Below are positions 1 through 10,258 of a stretch of DNA of 64,000 bases, one piece after another (positions within the stretch are counted from its first letter, which is position 1; every line of letters begins with the position of its first letter). The notes beneath the pieces are model-generated. The model searched no databases and was not told the origin of the DNA. It saw nothing but the letters and a program-made list of their open reading frames with translations. Origin of the DNA: Thermoplasmata archaeon (GTDB lineage: Archaea > Thermoplasmatota > Thermoplasmata > Thermoplasmatales > Thermoplasmataceae); the NCBI GenBank assembly GCA_021797555.1, contig JAJZZM010000005.1, positions 97,625 to 161,624 on the forward strand, written 5' to 3'. The position numbers and the translations under genes are program-made.

Positions 1-337
1 AGTCAGGCATTGATATTTCATCGTTTGTCAATTTGTTATAATCATGGAATAAATAAATAAATGATGCTCTTTTTAATTTATTAATATTATATTTTATCTC
101 TTTATTCCTAATTTTGTATATATCAAGAATTCTGTATGCACACGCTATGCCGGTAATATAATGGTCTCGCATATCCATGTCAACAAAATTTTTAAAATTT
201 TGTCCACCCTTAACTGTAATTGCCCATTTTCCTATTTTTTTGTCATTATATATTTGCGGCATTATTGTTTCCATTACATAATTCAGGCCATCAGATAAAG
301 TATCATCAGAAATATTCTCTGAATATACGCCCTTCAT
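1..337 (-). CDS. cas10d: Cas10d (Csc3) N-terminal part, type I-D CRISPR large subunit; runs off the left edge
   Basis: The first 112 residues are visible. They contain an HD-type phosphohydrolase/nuclease start: MRDHYITG with the first histidine at residue 59, then LFHDYNKL with the HD pair at residues 98-99. This spacing and the Arg-Asp-His-x3-Gly context are typical of the N-terminal HD domain of Cas10d, the type I-D effector large subunit, which degrades target DNA. The start ATG overlaps the cas6 stop as ATGA, and GGGAGGTG lies 6-13 bases upstream, so the two genes are translationally coupled. The remaining I-D genes (csc2, csc1, cas3, cas1/2/4) must lie beyond the left edge if present. 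Another HD-containing Cas10 cannot be excluded from this fragment. Confidence 0.7.
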   Translation of the reverse strand, partial: MKGVYSENISDDTLSDGLNYVMETIMPQIYNDKKIGKWAITVKGGQNFKNFVDMDMRDHYITGIACAYRILDIYKIRNKEIKYNINKLKRASFIYLFHDYNKLTNDEISMPD

Positions 338-1035
338 TCATTCACCTCCCAGCAACCAAGACCCAAACCAGTTTTTGAACCAAGTCCTCTGTAATATAAA
401 AGTTGGAGCATTTCAGGATCGGCCATTTTAAATTTTCCGTATAAAAGCAATGCCCTTAATTTTATTTTGTTGCTTGATACCATAACACTTTTTACTTTTA
501 TTTTATCTATATCTATACTAAAATTTACATCAAATTTTTTACCTGTATATTTATAGTATGTATTTACCATCCATGCCTTTAAATTTGGCTCTATTTCGTT
601 TTCCTGTGTAACAAAATTATTAAGCTTATCTTTATATCTTATAAGCACTGGCGACAAACTTTTAAAATTTACTATGTTATTAAATAAGGTCATTCTTGTA
701 TCCTTAATTTCATATATTGAAAATTTACTGTTTCCAATTCTCATTTCAGGATAAAAAGAAAAGGCTGCCTTTAATTTATTTATAAATTCATCGTCAAGAG
801 ATCTAAGAATAATAAAAAATTTATTTGTATATATGCCATTATCTTTAATTTCCCCATTTTTTGTTATTATTGAGCTAATGGTATAATTGTTTTGAAGCCT
901 ACTGTGCATATTTAGCTTTTCGCTGTACATAATCTGATTATATTTTTGTTGTATAGCAATGCCTGTATAGTAATTATGATCAAAGGGTATAACCTGTTTT
1001 TCTGGGGATTTAAATTTTAATATTACCGATTTCAT
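334..1035 (-). CDS. cas6: Cas6 CRISPR RNA endoribonuclease
   Basis: A 233-residue protein of normal Cas6 length. The last 20 residues carry the glycine-rich loop GLGSKTGLGLG (about residues 217-227) that closes the second ferredoxin-like domain of RAMP proteins and is the Cas6 hallmark. Cas6 cuts the long CRISPR transcript inside each repeat to release crRNAs with an 8-nt handle, and a 94-repeat array starts 800 bp away. It is the upstream gene of an operon with cas10d (4-base ATGA overlap) and is divergent from the CARF regulator with only 38 bp between start codons. The catalytic histidine/tyrosine cannot be assigned with confidence by eye. Confidence 0.85.
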   Translation of the reverse strand: MKSVILKFKSPEKQVIPFDHNYYTGIAIQQKYNQIMYSEKLNMHSRLQNNYTISSIITKNGEIKDNGIYTNKFFIILRSLDDEFINKLKAAFSFYPEMRIGNSKFSIYEIKDTRMTLFNNIVNFKSLSPVLIRYKDKLNNFVTQENEIEPNLKAWMVNTYYKYTGKKFDVNFSIDIDKIKVKSVMVSSNKIKLRALLLYGKFKMADPEMLQLLYYRGLGSKTGLGLGCWEVNE

Positions 1036-1049
1036 AGATACATTATTAT

Positions 1050-1062
1050 ATTAATTATTAAT
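1050..1062. promoter_or_regulatory. Dyad in the cas6 / CARF-HTH divergent promoter
   Basis: ATTAAT-T-ATTAAT, a perfect 6-bp dyad, sits in the 38-bp gap between the two divergent start codons. It could be an operator for the neighbouring CARF-HTH protein. In such A+T-rich DNA a short dyad can arise by chance. Confidence 0.25.
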
Positions 1063-1073
1063 AAACTTTTCTA

Positions 1074-1766
1074 ATGATAGTACAAAATGAAGAAAAATAT
1101 TCTTCTAATTTAGCTATAACATTTATAGGATTTACGGATTACTTGGTTTTGGAATTTTTAACTGCAGTTATACAGGATTTTAAAGATTCAAAAAACATTG
1201 ATTTTTTATTTGTTCAATCTAAAGATGCAGGCGATAAAAAGGATGTTGTATTAAAAATTAAAAGCAATTCAATTGCAAAAATTAAATCTAATTGGCCTGG
1301 TAAGGATATTAAGGAAGAATATGTGGAAAATGTATATGATTTTACTAACTATCTAAACATACTTAAAAAGTATAGTAATATACAAAATTTAATATTAAAT
1401 GTTAGTTCAGGTCCATATGCGTATACATCTGCGGCTTCTATTTTTGGGCTTATGCACGGTTCTATTATTTATTATAATATTTTAACAGCAACAAAAACAA
1501 CATTTTTTAGGCCTATAAATACTAAGCCACTTAAATATATACTTAATTTAATACCAATAGATAGAGAAATAATAAATATACTTAAAGATAAAAAAACTTG
1601 CACTGTAAACGAATTATATATATTAATGAGCCAAAATGGTATAAAATCAACTACAAGGAATATACAATATAGACTAAATGAACTATATTTAGAAGGGATA
1701 GTTTTGAAAAGTGGTAAAAAATCTACTTTATATTATCTTAATGATTTTATTAAAACTTTGTTATAA
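1074..1766 (+). CDS. CARF-HTH transcription regulator (Csa3-like)
   Basis: A 230-residue protein with two parts. The N-terminal ~140 residues look like a CARF (Rossmann-like) ligand-sensing domain: ILNVSSG at residues 107-113 followed by an alanine-rich helix matches the N-x-S/T-G-G type nucleotide-binding turn, degenerate at the second glycine. The C-terminal ~75 residues form a winged helix-turn-helix (IDREIINILKD...TVNELY...RNIQYRLNELYLEGIV). Csa3-type proteins sense cyclic oligoadenylate or related ligands and regulate cas genes and adaptation; that role is inferred from family and from position between cas6 and the array. The start ATG follows the divergent promoter directly with no Shine-Dalgarno, consistent with leaderless transcription. 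Confidence 0.65.
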   Translation: MIVQNEEKYSSNLAITFIGFTDYLVLEFLTAVIQDFKDSKNIDFLFVQSKDAGDKKDVVLKIKSNSIAKIKSNWPGKDIKEEYVENVYDFTNYLNILKKYSNIQNLILNVSSGPYAYTSAASIFGLMHGSIIYYNILTATKTTFFRPINTKPLKYILNLIPIDREIINILKDKKTCTVNELYILMSQNGIKSTTRNIQYRLNELYLEGIVLKSGKKSTLYYLNDFIKTLL

Positions 1767-1828
1767 ATTTAAAATTTTGAGAATTTTCATTTACTTTATA
1801 TTAGTTTTCCTATAAAAATATCCCGTTT

Positions 1829-4800
1829 ATTTCAATCCTACTAAGGTTATTATTTAACTGATCCTCACAATACAACTGTGTCACCAAAAATTGCACTCTT
1901 TCAATCCTATTTAGGTTATTATTTAACCATTTATGACGGTTATAAAGAGATAGGTAAGGAATGGCTTTCAATCCTATTTAGGTTATTATTTAACGCCATT
2001 TTTACCGCCTCAGTTGAACCTCGAGTTCTTCTTTCAATCCTATTTAGGTTATTATTTAACAATAACACATAATATATATTATTCTATGATAATTATCTTT
2101 CAATCCTATTTAGGTTATTATTTAACTATAAAACATACATATACCTAGATGTAACCTTATCCATCTTTCAATCCTATTTAGGTTATTATTTAACTTGAAC
2201 TCATTGAGCAATCCAGTTCTACCATTTCTGGCTTTCAATCCTATTTAGGTTATTATTTAACGCCGCAGGAAATATTCCTTGAAATAGCAAATTTACTTTC
2301 AATCCTATTTAGGTTATTATTTAACTCTATTTCATAGTATAATATCAAATAGTAGGTATTACTCTTTCAATCCTATTTAGGTTATTATTTAACTGGCACA
2401 TCGTCCAGGTAGATCCCCAAACACATGACTTTCAATCCTATTTAGGTTATTATTTAACTATAAAAAATACGGTGTGGTTAAAGTATTCCATAATTCTTTC
2501 AATCCTATTTAGGTTATTATTTAACTATGATTATCAACGGCTAATCGGTTTTGACAACGTTTATTACTTTCAATCCTATTTAGGTTATTATTTAACTAAA
2601 ATCCGTTATTAAAAAAATTAAAATCATATTTCTTTCAATCCTATTTAGGTTATTATTTAACCTTCTGTGAAAATTTTTGTGTAATTGTCTGGGAAGTACT
2701 TTCAATCCTATTTAGGTTATTATTTAACCAACATTAGTTTTGATTTTGAACCCCTCAAAAGTCGACTTTCAATCCTATTTAGGTTATTATTTAACTCTGA
2801 TACAACTGCCTTGCCTATAACATTTCCATTTGTCTTTCAATCCTATTTAGGTTATTATTTAACCAGCAGAAATGGCAGTAATAGGCATAGGGATAGTTGT
2901 AATCTTTCAATCCTATTTAGGTTATTATTTAACTATCCTGGAACAAGTCCATATCAATACTAACACTTTTCTTTCAATACTATTTAGGTTATTATTTAAC
3001 TTACGGGAACTCGAACTACCTATGGAGGTCGTAATAACTTTCAATCCTATTTAGGTTATTATTTAACTAAAATACCGGAATTACAGCAAAAATTGAGGAA
3101 TTATTCTTTCAATCCTATTTAGGTTATTATTTAACAAGGAAAATTGCTGTTCCAGTTCCAAGGAAAAATATGACCTTTCAATCCTATTTAGGTTATTATT
3201 TAACTGCATGATAGGGCAATCAAAGGTGTCAAGAGCAGGGTTCTTTCAATCCTATTTAGGTTATTATTTAACGTCTGGAGGTCCTCATGCCCGAGAAGCT
3301 GGGAAACACTTTCAATCCTATTTAGGTTATTATTTAACTTAAGGCCTTCCTTGAGGATTATATACGCAAGGATGATCTTTCAATCCTATTTAGGTTATTA
3401 TTTAACATTCAAATAATAATATAAATATCGTTGCAGATAATCTTTCAATCCTATTTAGGTTATTATTTAACCTCATTAAACTCTTTACGTTCCTGTGCTA
3501 TTTTTTCATTCTTTCAATCCTATTTAGGTTATTATTTAACAAAAGCATTAAGGAACATTCCGGAACATTAAAGAGTTCTTTCAATCCTATTTAGGTTATT
3601 ATTTAACGCAACAAACGGAATAAGTGGCGCTGCAACTGATGCAGGCTTTCAATCCTATTTAGGTTATTATTTAACTTTGATTACGCCGTTTAAAATCAAC
3701 ACCACCGGCTATCTTTCAATCCTATTTAGGTTATTATTTAACAATATGTCCACTAATATCCGTGATATTCAAATAACTATCTTTCAATCCTATTTAGGTT
3801 ATTATTTAACTAGACATATCCGGCTGCTGATGCGTTCACGGTCAGGTTCTTTCAATCCTATTTAGGTTATTATTTAACGAGGCAATTCCTGGGCGAGCAA
3901 CAAGAATTTTCAACATCCTTTCAATCCTATTTAGGTTATTATTTAACCCTAAAACCCCCTTGATTTGGCGTATAAGACTAACTCACTTTCAATCCTATTT
4001 AGGTTATTATTTAACAGATTCAAAAACTTCAAAAACTCAAAGAGGAGCTTTCAACTTTCAATCCTATTTAGGTTATTATTTAACATAATTTTAACTCTGT
4101 GATTGGAGGGTGGTTTGAAGTGCTTTCAATCCTATTTAGGTTATTATTTAACCATATTGGTCAACCCAGACCCTTCAGTCTCAATATCGCTTTCAATCCT
4201 ATTTAGGTTATTATTTAACATTCCTTTATTTGTTGATTTCAAATTATAAAAATAATCCTTTCAATCCTATTTAGGTTATTATTTAACGAAGATGGCGATG
4301 TGCCGTTGGGGAAGTACAGCTGGCTTTCAATCCTATTTAGGTTATTATTTAACTATAATTATCGGCGTCTTCATTTAATCCCAATTTTGTTCTTTCAATC
4401 CTATTTAGGTTATTATTTAACAGATATGAATGGGAAACTGAACCAATGTTATTATTAACTTTCAATCCTATTTAGGTTATTATTTAACTTTTCACTTGTA
4501 GGTCTTGGATCAGCCGCAGCAATACTTTCAATCCTATTTAGGTTATTATTTAACTAGAACAGGTGGAATACAGCGGAACAATAGGGAATTTCTTTCAATC
4601 CTATTTAGGTTATTATTTAACGCATACCAGATGTAAGCACGCTGGAAAATCTTATTTTCTTTCAATCCTATTTAGGTTATTATTTAACCAATATTATATC
4701 GGACCCATAGAAAAATGCTGCATCGCTTTCAATCCTATTTAGGTTATTATTTAACTTCTTATATTTTTGGGATAAATCAAAGCTGTAATAAGGGCTTTCA

Positions 4801-7800
4801 ATCCTATTTAGGTTATTATTTAACATTCAACATCAAACAATGCAATAGGCGACCACGCTATCTTTCAATCCTATTTAGGTTATTATTTAACGATAAAAAG
4901 TAATCTTTTGTAAATGATTTATACCATCTTTCAATCCTATTTAGGTTATTATTTAACCAGTAGATATGGCAATCGGCAATGTAAAAACTGATATAACTTT
5001 CAATCCTATTTAGGTTATTATTTAACAAGGGCTATTATGTTTCAGATGCATCCGCTGCGGGATTCTTTCAATCCTATTTAGGTTATTATTTAACTCAGTA
5101 ATTGTAAACCCAAATCCATCAGTAACCATACTTTCAATCCTATTTAGGTTATTATTTAACCACTTTATCAAATTCAGGCTCGGCAGGTGCAACAATCTTT
5201 CAATCCTATTTAGGTTATTATTTAACTAAATATTATTTGAATATTTTATATAAACTACTTTATCTCTTTCAATCCTATTTAGGTTATTATTTAACTATAA
5301 AACATACATGTGTGTAGATGTAACGCTATCTTCCTTTCAATCCTATTTAGGTTATTATTTAACTAGTGTATAGGCATTTAATATCGGTGTTCCGGCTATA
5401 TTCTTTCAATCCTATTTAGGTTATTATTTAACTTTGTAATCGGCGTTGTTACGGCTATCGAATTAATCTTTCAATCCTATTTAGGTTATTATTTAACGGT
5501 TTTTTAGCAGTTTTTTGTATTTATGATTTTATCCTTTCAATCCTATTTAGGTTATTATTTAACAATGTTTGAATTCGTTAAAATTACAAAAGATATAACT
5601 TCTTTCAATCCTATTTAGGTTATTATTTAACCTCATGAAGAAACAAGAGGCAGGCATTTCCTTTATTACTTTCAATCCTATTTAGGTTATTATTTAACTT
5701 CTATTTCTGCGGTGGTTATGACTAAAAATTGTGTTCTCTTTCAATCCTATTTAGGTTATTATTTAACGCAAATGACGGCTATTCGGTAGCAATATCGCAA
5801 TCATCTTTCAATCCTATTTAGGTTATTATTTAACTTTAGCGATCCTAAACTAAATATGTTAATGCAAATTTCTTTCAATCCTATTTAGGTTATTATTTAA
5901 CACCGGTAAGGAACAGCACGGCACCGTAATGCCTTCTCTTTCAATCCTATTTAGGTTATTATTTAACGGCCAATCCGGATGATCCTGATGATCAGGGAGT
6001 ATGCCTTTCAATCCTATTTAGGTTATTATTTAACTCGACGACATAACCTATGATGAGGAGAAAGAAAAATATCTTTCAATCCTATTTAGGTTATTATTTA
6101 ACTTTCATCAAATTTTTCATATTGGTCCTTGTTTTTTATCTTTCAATCCTATTTAGGTTATTATTTAACTTGTGATGCCGACCCGGATGCATGGTAGCCC
6201 GATACTGCTTTCAATCCTATTTAGGTTATTATTTAACTCTTTCTCCTGTACTTTAAATCTATAAGCGTCCACTTCTTTCAATCCTATTTAGGTTATTATT
6301 TAACTCTAAAACCTTATGAAAAATTTCATTTTCCCTTAATTCTTTCAATCCTATTTAGGTTATTATTTAACTCGAATATGATAATTACAGTTATATTTCT
6401 TTAACTGACTTTCAATCCTATTTAGGTTATTATTTAACGATGCCTTCATTAGCCTTAAACGGAGTTTTAGAGGCCTTTCAATCCTATTTAGGTTATTATT
6501 TAACAAGGATAATAAAAAGTTGAGTAAATGAATTATTCAAAATCTTTCAATCCTATTTAGGTTATTATTTAACCCTAAAATACCCGCCTGAATAATATTT
6601 TCTAAAATTATCCTTTCAATCCTATTTAGGTTATTATTTAACTCTATATAATGCATAGCCATTTTCTTTAAGGAATTTTACTTTCAATCCTATTTAGGTT
6701 ATTATTTAACGCAATTCAGTAAAATAGACGAGTCTATGGAAACAACTTTCAATCCTATTTAGGTTATTATTTAACGGTGGTCCATCATGCTCTGCTGCCT
6801 GAATCACTTGCCTTTCAATCCTATTTAGGTTATTATTTAACCTCTAAAACTAAAAGATCTTGAGAGTGTTGATCAGGAACTTTCAATCCTATTTAGGTTA
6901 TTATTTAACCAGCCAGTACACACAGGTTGGATCTGATAAGCCTGTTTATCTTTCAATCCTATTTAGGTTATTATTTAACCCTTATACAATAAAATGGGAT
7001 ATTATGGGGGAGCATCCTTTCAATCCTATTTAGGTTATTATTTAACAATGCCTCCTGATGCTGATATTTCAGCCAGCGGTTTGCCTTTCAATCCTATTTA
7101 GGTTATTATTTAACCATCATATATAACATCATCATGCAGAAAAACAATTTTCTTTCAATCCTATTTAGGTTATTATTTAACATGTTCAACCTCTAAATAT
7201 ACACCGAAATTATACATCTTTCAATCCTATTTAGGTTATTATTTAACCTGATGATAGAGGCGGACACCCTTTATGATGTGTTCAAACTTTCAATCCTATT
7301 TAGGTTATTATTTAACCTGGCATCTTCTGAATACTTTTTTACTTCATTTAAATCTTTCAATCCTATTTAGGTTATTATTTAACTTAAACGAATTTGAAAA
7401 ATCATTTTTTACCGTTTTTTCCTTTCAATCCTATTTAGGTTATTATTTAACTGTATATTCACAGTATTTTACAGCCAATGGCACGTACCTTTCAATCCTA
7501 TTTAGGTTATTATTTAACTATGCTTGCATGCCCATAATCAACGCCGTTTTCCTTTATCTTTCAATCCTATTTAGGTTATTATTTAACCTTACTATAAACT
7601 GCACCAACATCAAGGTCATTAATATCTTTCAATCCTATTTAGGTTATTATTTAACTAAATTACACTAACATTATTTAATAAATTGCCATTTTCTTTCAAT
7701 CCTATTTAGGTTATTATTTAACCCGGATCACTCCAGAATGAAAAAATCGGATCATACGGACTTTCAATCCTATTTAGGTTATTATTTAACTTCGTGTATT

Positions 7801-8126
7801 GCCATCATTATGAAGAAAATTATTATCTTTCAATCCTATTTAGGTTATTATTTAACCTTGAAAATCCCCCACACATTGAATATAGCCAGAAATATCTTTC
7901 AATCCTATTTAGGTTATTATTTAACATCTGTATATGGCGGCGATTCATATAATACATCAATCTTTCAATCCTATTTAGGTTATTATTTAACCTGATAATG
8001 TGGATTTTAATAATAGGATTATCACATTCTTTCAATCCTATTTAGGTTATTATTTAACCTCCAGTGGAATGTTTCCCTTCCGTTTATTGATGATATCTTT
8101 CAATCCTATTTAGGTTATTATTTAAC
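1829..8126 (-). CRISPR. CRISPR array, 94 repeats (30 bp) and 93 spacers (34-41 nt)
   Basis: The repeat on the plus strand begins CTTTCAATCCTATTTAGG and ends TTATTATTTAAC. Read on the minus strand it begins GTTAAATAATAACC and ends AGGATTGAAAG, so the crRNA handle is ATTGAAAG and transcription runs right to left. I located every repeat start from 1829 to 8097. The leftmost copy (1829-1858) is degenerate (CCTACTAAGG for CCTATTTAGG, and an altered first base), as expected for the leader-distal end. One internal copy (2971-3000) has AATAC for AATCC. All other copies appear identical. The newest spacers should be on the right, next to 8127. Short open frames through the array are repeat artefacts. 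Confidence 0.98.
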
Positions 8127-8340
8127 CCGTTTCTAATAATCAATATTACAAATAGTTTTTAAATGTTTTTATTTTTTAAAATGCAACAAACTTTACATTT
8201 ACCTCTGAGTATTTAAAGGATTGATACATTTTTACTTTTTGCTACATATTAACATTTTAAATAAGATTAAATGTTTTTTTGTTCTTAATTCGCGGTTATT
8301 AATCAAAAATATAAAAATATCTCTTTAAGTTCTTTAACAA
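8127..8340 (-). promoter_or_regulatory. Probable CRISPR leader
   Basis: A non-coding A+T-rich stretch with homopolymer T and A runs directly abuts the leader-proximal repeat (8097-8126). Array polarity, set by the degenerate repeat at the opposite end and the ATTGAAAG handle, places the leader here. The right boundary is arbitrary; the promoter itself is not identified. Confidence 0.55.
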
Positions 8341-9515
8341 ATTATTAAACAGAAAATGGACTTTAATAAATGACTTAAAGACACAGTTATAGCTGAACTT
8401 TTAGATATGAATTATATTATTATGGCCATAGAATTATAGCTCAATAAGAATATCACTATGGTATAACAGTATTATTATATGGAGATAACAATAAAAATTT
8501 TTTATTGTCTAGAGGTACATTAATTTCAATCAGGAATTATAAAAAATGCTATTAATAGACTCAATATTGTAATTTTTAAAACATTTTAAGATAGAACAAA
8601 TAAAAATAGAAGCCATTATAAATATTTTCTCCAGTCTAAATTGGTATTTTCTTGTATTTTTCATGATTTTCTAAAAATGCAGTATAACTTCAAAAATACT
8701 TTTCAAAATTTAAATATTATTTATAATTACATATATTATTAAAATAATATAATATTTTATATAATTATATAATTAATTTAATTATTATAATATTAATAAT
8801 ATAATAAATTATTATAAATATATATAAAATTATAATATTTATTAAATAAATTATATAATCATATTTAAAAAGTATTTATTTTCTATTATTAAATATATAC
8901 TCATTAATTTCCTTCCAGAAATAAAGTCCTTATACCCTGCGATCAGGCCTTAATTCCCTGAGTATATAAACTATTTAAATAAAAACGCCGTATAACGTTT
9001 GTTATACTGCATTATTTGGGTAATTTTGAGAAAAATGGAATTTTATAGGCTAGAGATAAGTGGAATTTAGAGATATTAAGAAAATGAATATATATTTTAT
9101 ACAGTAATGTATATTATATATGGCAAATTTATAAACGATTTAAGGCTTGTATTTTTATTAAGATGATAAATTAATCATTAAAGAGATAATATAAGATGGT
9201 TATATAAATGCATAAATTATATGTGTTGTGATTATTATGTATAAATATAAAATTATTTAATAATTATATAATAAATTAAAATAAATTATAATATAATTAA
9301 ATATAAATAATTTTAATATTAATTATATTTATATAAATATAATCTATTATAAATAATTATAATTTAAATTTTGATAATTATATTATAATAATAAAATAAT
9401 ATTAAATTTTTTTAAAGTAAAATTTAGTTATACTGCATTATTTTCAAATTGCAAATTTGAGGGGTTTTGTATAAAAATTAAGAAAATTACAATAATAAAA
9501 TATTTAATCAGAATT
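8341..9515. other. Gene-free, very A+T-rich region with two nearly pure A/T islands
   Basis: No intact gene is visible. Around 8711-8890 and 9231-9420 the sequence is almost only A and T. Between them lies a core with more G+C holding a perfect inverted repeat TATAAC-GTTT-GTTATA (8991-9006). The motif GTTATACTGCATTATTT occurs at 9001-9017 and again at 9428-9444, flanking the second island. Around 8360-8560 the plus strand has weak protein-like stretches broken by stops, possibly an old transposase. Confidence 0.5.
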
Positions 9516-9630
9516 TTATTTAAAAATATAAACTTCATTCGGATAATAAACCTTCAACATCATTTCTTGAATTATTTATTCGGGCTTTACGGCCCTTATT
9601 ACCTCACCAAATAATTTCTTATTCCAGAGA
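9516..9630 (-). pseudogene. Transposase C-terminal remnant
   Basis: The minus strand encodes LWNKKLFGEVIRAVKPE, then an in-frame TAA, then MMLKVYYPNEVYIFK and a stop. The pattern (LFGE-V-RA-K-PE followed by an amphipathic MLKV segment) resembles the extreme C-terminus of IS4/IS5-type DDE transposases. Nothing else of the element is recognisable nearby, so it is an internally stopped relic. Confidence 0.4.
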
Positions 9631-9859
9631 AATATATTTATACATTCTATTTTAACCCATAATTGTTCTTAATCTTCCATAACTCTTCATTAAATCTTTT
9701 ATAAAAAATTTAGTATTTATGGTTTGACTAGATATATTTATAGCTTATATATATTACAGTTCAAATTCTAGTAGACCCATTCCAATATTGGGGATATAGA
9801 TAAGACCAAAAAATGATACCCCTATATAAACTAATATTTACAGTCTAAAATATTATTTT

Positions 9860-10202
9860 TTAAAGTTTAGAATTGTGGTTCTTATATAATTGTAGAAGAA
9901 TTTTAACAATCTTGGTCTTAGGCTTAAGTAACTTTCCTGATCTAATCTTAGACTTTTGTCTCTTTAATTCCCTTTCAGATATTCCCTTATTCCTGACATC
10001 CTTAGGCTTCAATGACAAAATCCAGTCGTAGAATTCCTTGATGTTATCATATTCAAGGTATGAATCGTCACCTATGCCTATAACCTGAGATTCGTCAAGG
10101 TTGTTTGATTCTTTGCCTATGTACCTGATACGGTTAGTGCATGTGATTCATATCTATAAATGCGAACAGAACCTTATTTTTATCAAGACAATTCGGTTTC
10201 AT
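9860..10202 (-). pseudogene. Broken gene of unknown function (frameshift)
   Basis: From the ATG at 10202 the minus strand reads MKPNCLDKNKVLFAFIDMNH and then meets a stop. Shifting frame near 10137 gives a long coding-like tail (NRIRYIGKESNNLDES, then IKEFYDWILSLKPKD and a lysine-rich end) up to the TAA at 9862-9860. Base composition is richer in G+C than the surroundings, so it once coded for protein. The family is not recognised. Its upstream part may be lost, since the restriction gene begins 57 bp beyond. Confidence 0.45.
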
Positions 10203-10258
10203 AATGCAGACAAATAAAGTATCTAATGTTATGATATTTTAAATCTAATCTAGTTGCT

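Noticed and set aside
1878..8035. Many short open frames with repeated FQSYLGYYLT or LSILFRLLFN peptides
   Set aside because: They are translations of the CRISPR repeats and spacers in different frames; no start signals or coding composition of their own.
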